From JAGLHV01 sp023132075 [NCBI: bacterium] (lineage in GTDB: Bacteria > CBDUZB01 > JAGLHV01), in contig JAGLYT010000084.1 of NCBI GenBank assembly GCA_023132075.1, forward strand, positions 1 to 6,922: DNA of 6,922 nucleotides, read 5' to 3'. Both the position numbers and the translations under genes were made by a program. Every line of letters begins with the position of its first letter. The stretch's first letter is position 1. The notes beneath the pieces were generated by a model. That model did no database searches. It saw nothing but the letters and a program-made list of their open reading frames with translations, and was not told the origin of the DNA. Shown one piece after another: positions 1-4,623 of this stretch.

Positions 1-41
1 AAAAACCGCAGGTTTTTGTCGGCTGCAGCGAATTGTTAGCA
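1..41 (-). other. Partial integron attC recombination site, cut by the window start
   Basis: Read on the minus strand, the bases just after the stop codon at 47-49 are an R''-type core TGCTAAC (41-35), the spacer AATTCGCTG, an L''-type box CAGCCGAC (25-18), and then a perfect 7-bp stem AAAAACC/GGTTTTT with a 3-base loop (17-1). The string TAACAATTCG followed by AGCCGAC is the layout of the R''-L'' half of classical attC sites such as those of aadA cassettes. The L'/R' half would lie outside the window. Position directly behind a stop codon, and orientation relative to the gene, are as expected for a cassette. Seen: motifs and hairpin. Inferred: attC identity, since half the site is missing. 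Confidence 0.72.
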
Positions 42-46
42 GCTGA

Positions 47-619
47 TTATTTTATAACTGTCAGTCTAAAAGATTGCTCTCGATTATTATTCTCAACCTG
101 ATTATAGAATGATATTAGTTCATCTTTCATAATTTCTATTCTTCTTGCTATTTTGGCATCAAAATGAAAAAAGTTATCGATTACTGCTGTGTAATCTGAA
201 ATCAATTTGTTAAAATCTAAGAGGGGTTCTCTTGAAATCTCATTTCCTAATTTATCTGTGAATACAAATATGAATTTATCATCAAAATCTCGAATTAACT
301 TGAAAGATAAGAGAATTTGATCTGTTCCTGGATAAAGAAAAAAATCCTCTCGATAAACCAATTCCTTATCAATATATGTCGCTACACTTGCATCTTTATT
401 TGATGGGATAATTTTCCGAATAAAAGTACGATATTTTATATCAAATAATTTCTTTTTTCTTGGTAAATTTCTGATGACTAACCGAAAACCATATAAGGGG
501 AGATACCATAATTCAGGTTTGCCATCATGTTTGGAAGACCGTTTTACTATGCCATATTGTATTATTGGAAAAGCAAAAAACGTCAATAGCGCCAATAATT
601 GTTCAAAAAACATATTCAT
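47..619 (-). CDS. Hypothetical membrane-anchored protein, probable cassette gene
   Basis: This encodes 190 residues of unknown function. Residues about 4-23 are strongly hydrophobic and look like one N-terminal membrane segment or anchor. They are followed by a basic stretch and a PELWYLPLYGFRLVIRNLP segment (35-53), then a mixed alpha/beta soluble region probably facing the cytoplasm. I see no catalytic motif. Two starts are possible: ATG at 619, or ATG at 613, which has the better spacing (10 bases) from the AGGG at 627-624. That AGGG abuts the recombination core, so the ribosome site would travel with the cassette. The stop is followed at once by the attC half-site. A strong promoter-like sequence at 709-681 could drive it. 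The ORF is convincing; the role is not known. Confidence 0.8.
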   Translation of the reverse strand: MNMFFEQLLALLTFFAFPIIQYGIVKRSSKHDGKPELWYLPLYGFRLVIRNLPRKKKLFDIKYRTFIRKIIPSNKDASVATYIDKELVYREDFFLYPGTDQILLSFKLIRDFDDKFIFVFTDKLGNEISREPLLDFNKLISDYTAVIDNFFHFDAKIARRIEIMKDELISFYNQVENNNREQSFRLTVIK

Positions 620-626
620 TTTTCCC

Positions 627-633
627 TGCTAAC
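627..633 (-). other. Integron-type core site GTTAGCA at the 5' edge of the cassette
   Basis: On the minus strand GTTAGCA is the exact partner of the R'' core in the attC half-site at 41-35. It sits where the R' core of a preceding attC, or the core of an attI, should be. The sequence upstream of it (634-680) does not fold into an attC palindrome and lacks an L'/L'' pair, so the flanking site is not an ordinary attC. It could be an unusual attI or a secondary site used once by an integrase. A 7-base match alone is weak; its value lies in the pairing with the other end. Confidence 0.45.
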
Positions 634-680
634 ATTATATATTATCTGGTTACTCTATTTTCATAAAATTACACTGCATT

Positions 681-709
681 ATTATAAAAAAAAGACGGGT
701 TCCCGTCAA
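681..709 (-). promoter_or_regulatory. Sigma-70 type promoter, TTGACG-N17-TATAAT
   Basis: On the minus strand the -35 box TTGACG (709-704) and a consensus -10 box TATAAT (686-681) are separated by exactly 17 bases. Transcription would start near 674, about 55 bases before the cassette ORF at 619, with the core site GTTAGCA inside the leader. This is the geometry of a cassette promoter (Pc) reading into a first cassette. The same bases also form a terminator hairpin, so its use as a promoter is uncertain. Confidence 0.5.
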
Positions 710-716
710 GTTTTTT
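686..716. terminator. Rho-independent terminator, probably bidirectional
   Basis: GACGGG and CCCGTC (694-699 and 702-707) form an inverted repeat; allowing a tetraloop gives a 5-bp stem. On the minus strand it is followed by eight T (693-686), which is right for ending the operon that comes down from about 4240. On the plus strand CAAG and a T-rich run follow (711-726), so it could work both ways. A-runs in front of each arm can extend the stem. It overlaps the -35 box and spacer of the promoter call at 681-709. Confidence 0.6.
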
Positions 717-859
717 ATTTTTTCCTCTTGACCAACTATAAAACATATGATATTTAATAGTTATACGGTGACTGTATAAATTGACAAAGGTGTTATTAAA
801 ATGGCTTTTAAGCTATTTCTTAAACAGAAACAAAATATTATTATAAAAAAAATACCTTT
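710..859. other. Gene-free stretch between the terminator and the 68-residue gene
   Basis: I find no credible gene here. It contains a 6-bp inverted repeat, TTATAC/GTATAA around a 7-base centre (755-773), of operator-like size but without a recognised owner. It also holds the second copy of the 16-base string ATTATTATAAAAAAAA (837-852; first copy at 678-693). The rest is AT-rich sequence without obvious signals. Confidence 0.4.
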
Positions 860-1066
860 TTATCCTTTTGCTTTTTCCGGGGTGGTTAATTGTCGTATGG
901 TGGCTTCCAGGGTGTTCTTTTTCTTTTTTAGTTTTTTATAGGTTGTTTCTACTCCTGCTAATTCTTTTGATGTCTTGGCTGAGTCGTCTTTTAGTTGTTT
1001 GACCAGGGCTTCGGTGGTTTCAAATTTGTATTCTTTGCCGGAAATTTTTGTGGTTAGTTTTACCAT
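860..1066 (-). CDS. Small charged coiled-coil protein (68 aa), unknown function
   Basis: The protein has 68 residues. The N-terminal third (VKLTTKISGKEYKFET) suggests two short beta strands. From about residue 18 to 62 it is a Lys/Glu/Thr-rich helix with hydrophobic residues at heptad-like spacing (L21, L24, L39, L49, L56, I60), consistent with a coiled coil. There is no signal peptide or membrane segment. The start is fixed by AAGGAG at 1078-1073, six bases before ATG 1066; the longer reading from 1135 has no such site. It lies 68 bases downstream of the SIR2-TPR gene on the same strand and ahead of the terminator, so it is probably the last gene of that operon. I count 38% G+C, visibly above its neighbours. 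I do not recognise a family; an accessory or regulatory partner of the SIR2-TPR protein is possible but unproved. Confidence 0.68.
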   Translation of the reverse strand: MVKLTTKISGKEYKFETTEALVKQLKDDSAKTSKELAGVETTYKKLKKKKNTLEATIRQLTTPEKAKG

Positions 1067-1072
1067 GGGGAA

Positions 1073-1078
1073 CTCCTT
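1073..1078 (-). promoter_or_regulatory. Ribosome binding site that sets the start of the 68-residue gene
   Basis: AAGGAG lies six bases upstream of ATG 1066 on the minus strand. It shows that translation begins here rather than at the in-frame ATG at 1135, which overlaps the stop of the SIR2-TPR gene and would add 23 residues (starting MDFPFLFVTIIP) translated from the spacer. Confidence 0.8.
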
Positions 1079-1134
1079 TTTTGTTATAAGGCTGTAATAT
1101 GGAATTATGGTAACAAAAAGGAAGGGAAAGTCCA

Positions 1135-2913
1135 TTATATGGAATTTTCTAAATTTTTATATTTTTCTGACTGTTCATAATTTCCGGTTTTTTCATAAGC
1201 AAGAGATAAATTATCATATACTACTTTTAAATAATGATATTGTTTTGTTTCTTTAAAAATCCCCTCTGCTTTCAAATAATACTCTATTGCCCTATTATAT
1301 TCTCCTAATCTATGATAAACAAGCCCTAAATTTGTATAACATGCTAATTCTCCTTGCTTATACCCAATTGACTTAGCAATCTTTAATGATTTCTCCTGAT
1401 ATTCTATTGCCCGCTGGAAATCTCCTAAGCTCTCATAAACAGTACCTAAATTTACATAACATTTAGACTCTTCTGCCTTATCCCCAATTGCTTTAGCAAT
1501 CTCTAAAGACTTCTCATAATATTCTATTGCTCTCTTGTAATCTCCTAAGCTATCATAAGCAACACCTAAATTTGTATAGCATTTAGATTCCCCTGCCTTA
1601 TCCCCAATTGCTTTAGCTATCCCTAAAGACTTCTCATAATATTTTATTTGTTTATTGTAATTTGAAATATTATAAAAAATCCGACCAGCGATAAAGCTTT
1701 TGAAAGAACCTTCCCCTCCTTCCAATCCTTTAGCCCACTCATCAACATATTTTCTCCATTTAAACGCTCTTCTTTTCTGTTCTGTTTCAGATGGGATAAG
1801 TTCGTATTCTTCTTTACTAATGTCTTTAAGTGAAATCCAAATGTTTTCAATGAGCGTGTTTATATTATATCTTATCTTTTTCCCGGAAAAACTTTTGAAA
1901 GGGTTCTTTTCTTCCTCTGAGGAATTCTCATTTTCCTCTTTTTTTAGATCTTCTATTTCTTCTTTGGTAGTAGAGTGATCAACATAGATTATTTCTTTTT
2001 TGTTTTCCCCTATATTTTGTATTTGCGGTGTTATGTCAAATTCGTCAGAACAGCTATAGCCCAGGATTAAAACCTTTTTGTGCTTTCCACTTGAAAATAT
2101 ATGTCTTATTAGAGCCTTTCTCTTATCAGAAAGAACTTTACTTGCTACCCCTTTCATTGTTGTCCTTATGCTCTTGTAATCTTCAGCACTTCCATGTATT
2201 TTGAAAATTCTTATTTTTTTATGCCCGTCATCATTAAAATCTATCTCTGAGAAATGTTTTTCATTATAATATACTTTAAAATCTTTATCCCTCTTTAACT
2301 CTTCTTCTTCTAATGCTCTCTCGATAAGTAAATCAAAGTTGGTTGTAAATATATTCTTAGCCAAACCCACTTTAGCAAGTTTTGCAATTAAAACATGATT
2401 TGTATTTATTTTTTTCTCGTCCTTATACATATTTAAAATATCAGGAATATCTAGGTTCTCTGCAATTATCTCCATAAATAGCTCAAAAGGAATGCTATGT
2501 TTAATCTTTGAATAAGGAATATTTTCCCGGCAAACAGCTAACATTTTTTTTTGCTTAATCTCATCGTCTATTAATTCATATATTAAATCTTCAAAATTGG
2601 TTTTAAATAAGAGGTTTTCTTCTCCTGGATTTTCAAACAATTCATGCCACGAAGTATCTTTCTCTCCAAAAATATTTTCCATCTCTTTTTTTGGCATGTA
2701 TCCGTAAATATCTTTTTTATCTACCGATAATTTTTCAAGGATGTATAGCTTTAAATCATTGGCTAATGGTACTCCCGAATTTAAAGAAATCCCTGCTCCG
2801 CAATATATTACTAATTCTTTTTCTTTGATTGAATTAATTGTTTTCTGTATACAATCTTGCAATTCTGCTCTTGTTTGGGCTTCTTTTGATTTTGTAATGG
2901 TTGGAAAATTCAT
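1135..2913 (-). CDS. SIR2-like NADase domain fused to tetratricopeptide repeats, probable defence effector
   Basis: The protein has 592 residues. N-terminal SIR2-like Rossmann domain (about 30-315): the nucleotide-binding GAGIS (39-43), TTNFD (190-194) with the NAD-handling Asn192, and KIHGS (238-242) with the catalytic-type His240 are all present, plus a closing LILGYS strand (282-287). The cysteine pairs of zinc-binding protein deacetylases are absent, which favours NAD+ cleavage, as in the SIR2 effectors of Thoeris, DSR and SIR2-Argonaute systems. A Glu/Lys-rich linker (315-340) and a helical region lead to TPR units of 40 residues from about 404 to the end. No P-loop NTPase module is present, so it is not an Avs/STAND protein. 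The TPR part probably senses a trigger or mediates oligomerisation and releases the NADase. AAGGAAG at 2928-2922 lies eight bases before ATG 2913. The membrane-protein gene ends only 33 bases upstream, suggesting co-transcription. Domain calls are firm; the antiphage role is inferred. Confidence 0.9.
   Translation of the reverse strand: MNFPTITKSKEAQTRAELQDCIQKTINSIKEKELVIYCGAGISLNSGVPLANDLKLYILEKLSVDKKDIYGYMPKKEMENIFGEKDTSWHELFENPGEENLLFKTNFEDLIYELIDDEIKQKKMLAVCRENIPYSKIKHSIPFELFMEIIAENLDIPDILNMYKDEKKINTNHVLIAKLAKVGLAKNIFTTNFDLLIERALEEEELKRDKDFKVYYNEKHFSEIDFNDDGHKKIRIFKIHGSAEDYKSIRTTMKGVASKVLSDKRKALIRHIFSSGKHKKVLILGYSCSDEFDITPQIQNIGENKKEIIYVDHSTTKEEIEDLKKEENENSSEEEKNPFKSFSGKKIRYNINTLIENIWISLKDISKEEYELIPSETEQKRRAFKWRKYVDEWAKGLEGGEGSFKSFIAGRIFYNISNYNKQIKYYEKSLGIAKAIGDKAGESKCYTNLGVAYDSLGDYKRAIEYYEKSLEIAKAIGDKAEESKCYVNLGTVYESLGDFQRAIEYQEKSLKIAKSIGYKQGELACYTNLGLVYHRLGEYNRAIEYYLKAEGIFKETKQYHYLKVVYDNLSLAYEKTGNYEQSEKYKNLENSI
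1222..1701 (-). repeat. Tandem 120-bp TPR-coding repeats
   Basis: This stretch encodes four consecutive 40-residue TPR units (about residues 405-564) sharing the pattern CYxNLGxxYxSLGDYxRAIEYYEKSLxIAKxIGDK. The period is exactly 120 bases. Aligning 1381-1500 with 1501-1620, I count 100 of 120 identical bases; 1261-1380 against 1381-1500 gives about 84 of 120. The first unit (1582-1701) is more diverged in its N-terminal half. Conservation at DNA level, not only protein level, points to fairly recent unit duplication. Confidence 0.88.
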
Positions 2914-2946
2914 TTATTATTCTTCCTTTTTGAAATTTTGTTGATT

Positions 2947-3561
2947 TTATTTAATTAGTGATTTAAATTTCTCAAGATATCCTGTCTTTTCCAAAACTGT
3001 TAAAAAAGCAGCCAACATTGTAATTAAATAAAAAACACCTTTAATAATTCTTCCTGCTATTGATGTCTCTATTTTCTTTTGGTTAAATCCTATTTTCCCA
3101 ATAATTTTAAATGGTAACCCCACAATATAATCTAATATTAAACACAGCCAAAAGAATGGATTAATAGTCCTAAATAAAGCATTAAGTCTATCTTCGCTAT
3201 AAATACCTATTGCTCTATCTATAAAATCCATCAATTGTTGTGGATCAATTTGGAATTCATATAAATTGAAAATGTTGATGACTAAATCAATGTCTCCTGC
3301 AAATCCACCTATGGCACGAGGGGGTGAATAACACATAACCGGCTTAACTCCGCTTAAGATTATGAGAGAATACATCCTATCTAAATTCATGTTTATTGTT
3401 CTTCTCAATTGTTTTGCTTCTTCATTTTCATATACTCCTAAACCAATATCTGCATCCTCCACATTATCAAAATAATTAACAACATTTTTTCTAAACTCAA
3501 CCAAAAGTTTTGTTCTGTTCCGATTTTCCAAAATTGTTATTTTTTTATAATCCCCCATCAT
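2947..3561 (-). CDS. Protein with soluble N-domain and two C-terminal membrane segments, partner of the SIR2-TPR gene
   Basis: The protein has 204 residues and no family I can name. Residues 1-130 look soluble and mixed alpha/beta; a central segment (79-120) holds PPRAIGGFAGDIDLVINIFN and reads like a conserved core. Two hydrophobic segments follow, about 134-153 (NPFFWLCLILDYIVGLPFKI) and 172-190 (IKGVFYLITMLAAFLTVLE), joined by a short loop, with a lysine-rich tail. There is no signal peptide, so the soluble part is probably cytoplasmic and anchored by a C-terminal hairpin. GGAG at 3571-3568 serves either ATG 3561 or ATG 3558. It lies 33 bases before the SIR2-TPR gene on the same strand and so is likely co-expressed with it. 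It could be a membrane sensor, anchor or second effector for the NADase; a simple neighbour with no link cannot be excluded. Confidence 0.8.
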   Translation of the reverse strand: MMGDYKKITILENRNRTKLLVEFRKNVVNYFDNVEDADIGLGVYENEEAKQLRRTINMNLDRMYSLIILSGVKPVMCYSPPRAIGGFAGDIDLVINIFNLYEFQIDPQQLMDFIDRAIGIYSEDRLNALFRTINPFFWLCLILDYIVGLPFKIIGKIGFNQKKIETSIAGRIIKGVFYLITMLAAFLTVLEKTGYLEKFKSLIK

Positions 3562-3592
3562 AATATTCTCCAGATTTATCTTTCACATCTTT

Positions 3593-3857
3593 TTAATCAT
3601 CATCTTCCCGGCTAATGTTAAACACTGCCCAGATGGGACGATGGTCGGATACGACTAATTTTGCTTTTGTATCGTCATTATTAAACATTGTTTGGTCAAA
3701 CATGTCAATGCCTGAATTTTGGTTATATTCGGTTAAATATTCGTTTTGAAACCAAAAATTATCATATAAGCTTGTATCTGTAACGGTGGTTTTATTGGGT
3801 GGTTCGATTAAAAAGGTCATTGTGAAAATGGTTTTTAAATTGTCAACGGTTCGTTGC
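3593..3857 (-). pseudogene. C-terminal remnant of a DNase I-like (endonuclease/exonuclease/phosphatase) protein
   Basis: In this frame about 88 residues match the tail of the EEP superfamily: a TTVTDTSLYDNFWF segment, the MFDQTMFNND segment, and SDHRPIWAVF near the end, whose Asp-His pair is the last catalytic motif of these metal-dependent phosphoesterases. The rest of the family (about 200 residues with the Asn, Glu and first His/Asp motifs) is missing. The reading frame continues upstream only as the shadow of the nucleotidyltransferase remnant. No good ribosome site precedes the internal ATG codons (3862, 3820). The stop lies 31 bases before the 204-residue gene. It is probably non-functional. 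Family assignment rests on the SDHRP and YDN motifs. Confidence 0.65.
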
Positions 3858-4028
3858 AGCATTTTCTTCAGTAGCCCTAATCCAGATGTCAATATCATTT
3901 GTACTGCGAGAAATATGCGTGTAATGTAATGTAGCATAAGCACCTACTATTAGATATTCTACTCCATGCTTATTTAAGGCATTCAAAAAATCTATATAAT
4001 CATTTGTGTACGATTTTTCTGGTCCCAT
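3843..4028 (-). pseudogene. N-terminal remnant of an MNT-fold nucleotidyltransferase
   Basis: This encodes 61 residues. Residues 10-57 are typical of the first third of minimal nucleotidyltransferases of the AbiEii/MntA type: FLNALNKHGVEYLIVGAYAT, then RSTNDIDIWI with the DxD metal-binding pair (D46, D48), then ATEENA. The usual VGG is VGA here. Homology stops at residue 57 (3858) and the frame ends four codons later at TGA. The downstream bases belong to a DNase I-like tail in another frame, so a deletion or recombination has removed the rest. Intact relatives are 180-250 residues and often act in toxin-antitoxin or abortive-infection pairs. An active enzyme is unlikely here. Confidence 0.65.
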
Positions 4029-4209
4029 AAATTTTTTTATTTACCCTCATAGTTTTTGGATTTTTATGCAAAATGTTAACATGGTAATTGTACATAATAA
4101 AATAAACACTTTTTAATGTTTCATTAAATGTTTTTGGAATTTCAACATGGTGGTTATCTATTGGTGCTTGACCATAGAAAAAATCTTTAAAATGCGATAT
4201 TTTTTTCAT
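4000..4209 (-). CDS. Small ORF of 69 residues at the head of the operon, unknown
   Basis: GAGG at 4220-4217 lies seven bases before ATG 4209, and a good promoter (4274-4246) lies just upstream, so this is probably the first translated ORF of the minus-strand block. The protein is soluble, basic and rich in His, Asn and Lys; residues about 22-52 (VEIPKTFNETLKS through HKNPKTM) look like a real protein core. The last ten or so codons overlap the nucleotidyltransferase remnant in a different frame, so the C-terminus may be an artefact of a frameshift. I recognise no family. It might have been a partner gene of the nucleotidyltransferase, now degraded. Confidence 0.45.
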   Translation of the reverse strand: MKKISHFKDFFYGQAPIDNHHVEIPKTFNETLKSVYFIMYNYHVNILHKNPKTMRVNKKIYGTRKIVHK

Positions 4210-4245
4210 TTTCCATCCTCTTTGAATTTTAAGTTTTACTTAATT

Positions 4246-4274
4246 ATTTTATATTTATTCTTTGGTGGTGTCAA
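4246..4274 (-). promoter_or_regulatory. Promoter of the minus-strand accessory operon, TTGACA-N17-TAAAAT
   Basis: The minus strand shows a consensus -35 box TTGACA (4274-4269) and a five-of-six -10 box TAAAAT (4251-4246), 17 bases apart. Transcription would begin near 4239, about 30 bases before ATG 4209. It is the only strong promoter I see ahead of the SIR2-TPR block on that strand. Confidence 0.6.
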
Positions 4275-4432
4275 GAAATTTTTGAGTGAGTAAGGATCAA
4301 GATTTATTCTGACTTTTATTTTTTTAAGCACATTTATTTTTTACAAACAGAATAAAAAGCACATCTTTTTTTTAATTTTTATTGCTTCAGAAAAGAACTT
4401 AAAACATTTTTTAACCACTACTAAAAAACGTC

Positions 4433-4462
4433 TTGACTTTTAATGACTTAATGGAGTATATT
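4433..4462 (+). promoter_or_regulatory. Upstream promoter for the M23-bactofilin operon
   Basis: A -35 box TTGACT (4433-4438) and a -10 box TATATT (4457-4462) are 18 bases apart. It lies about 160 bases before the peptidase start and is the first of two tandem promoters. Confidence 0.5.
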
Positions 4463-4514
4463 GGAGGTTGCTAAAATTCAGCATTTGCTTTGAAAAGTAA
4501 AATGAATAATAACC

Positions 4515-4542
4515 TTGACAAACTTCATTTTTATGATATATT
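4515..4542 (+). promoter_or_regulatory. Proximal promoter for the M23-bactofilin operon
   Basis: A consensus -35 box TTGACA (4515-4520) and a -10 box TATATT (4537-4542) are 16 bases apart. A start near 4549 gives a leader of about 75 bases before ATG 4624. It is the stronger of the two tandem plus-strand candidates. Confidence 0.6.
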
Positions 4543-4623
4543 CATAACGTAGGAGAATAAAAAAGTAAGTTTTGAAACCAATTTAAATACTCTTAGAGTT
4601 TTCCGAGGGAATGAGGAGAGAAA

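Larger units (their letters stand above)
1..632 (-). mobile_element. Probable integron gene cassette (one gene plus its attC, 3' end outside the window)
   Basis: The unit runs from a GTTAGCA core at 633-627 to the attC half-site at 41-1. The 5' core and the R'' core of the attC (TGCTAAC) are exact complements, as required for the two ends of a cassette array. A single ORF fills the unit with almost no spare sequence: the start codon lies 8 bases after the core and the stop 5 bases before R''. Such compactness is typical of cassettes. The crossover would be between G633 and T632. No second attC and no integrase gene are visible, so the unit is either the terminal cassette of an array extending to the left or an isolated integration. 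Confidence 0.6.
4210..4623. other. Divergent intergenic region with promoters for both strands
   Basis: This 414-base, very AT-rich stretch separates the minus-strand accessory operon from the plus-strand wall genes. It holds one minus-strand promoter and two plus-strand promoters (listed separately). In the middle there is a 9-bp inverted repeat, TTTATTCTG/CAGAATAAA (4303-4311 and 4348-4356), with a 36-base spacer and T-rich sequence after it, and a duplicated AAGCACAT (4326-4333 and 4357-4364). I see no credible gene, tRNA or riboswitch. Confidence 0.6.

Noticed and set aside
634-680. A second full attC site preceding the cassette
   Set aside because: I looked for the L'/L'' boxes and an R'' partner of TGCTAAC on the far side of 633 and found none; only a weak TAAC/GTTA pair (630-646) is present.
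1067-1135. N-terminal extension of the 68-residue gene up to ATG 1135
   Set aside because: The extension is spacer sequence with no ribosome site before it, while AAGGAG is perfectly placed before ATG 1066. I considered a signal peptide for the extra 23 residues, but a proline follows the first hydrophobic residues and no cleavage site is apparent.
1222-1701. CRISPR-like or satellite array
   Set aside because: The 120-base periodicity is in frame and encodes a textbook TPR consensus; there are no short palindromic repeats with unique spacers.
1644-1850. Minus-strand ORF of 68 codons in another frame within the SIR2-TPR gene
   Set aside because: It lies wholly inside a gene with clear domain homology, and its translation has no protein-like features.
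1700-1978. Plus-strand ORF of 92 codons inside the SIR2-TPR gene
   Set aside because: It is the antisense shadow of the Glu/Lys-rich linker region, giving a Ser/Phe-rich translation, with no ribosome site or family likeness.
2741-2944. Plus-strand ORF of 67 codons over the start of the SIR2-TPR gene
   Set aside because: Antisense shadow of the conserved GAGIS-coding region; no start signals.
4303-4364. Inverted repeat TTTATTCTG/CAGAATAAA as a terminator
   Set aside because: The 36-base loop and AT-rich arms make a poor terminator, and there is no gene just upstream for it to end on the plus strand. It is recorded as part of the intergenic region only.
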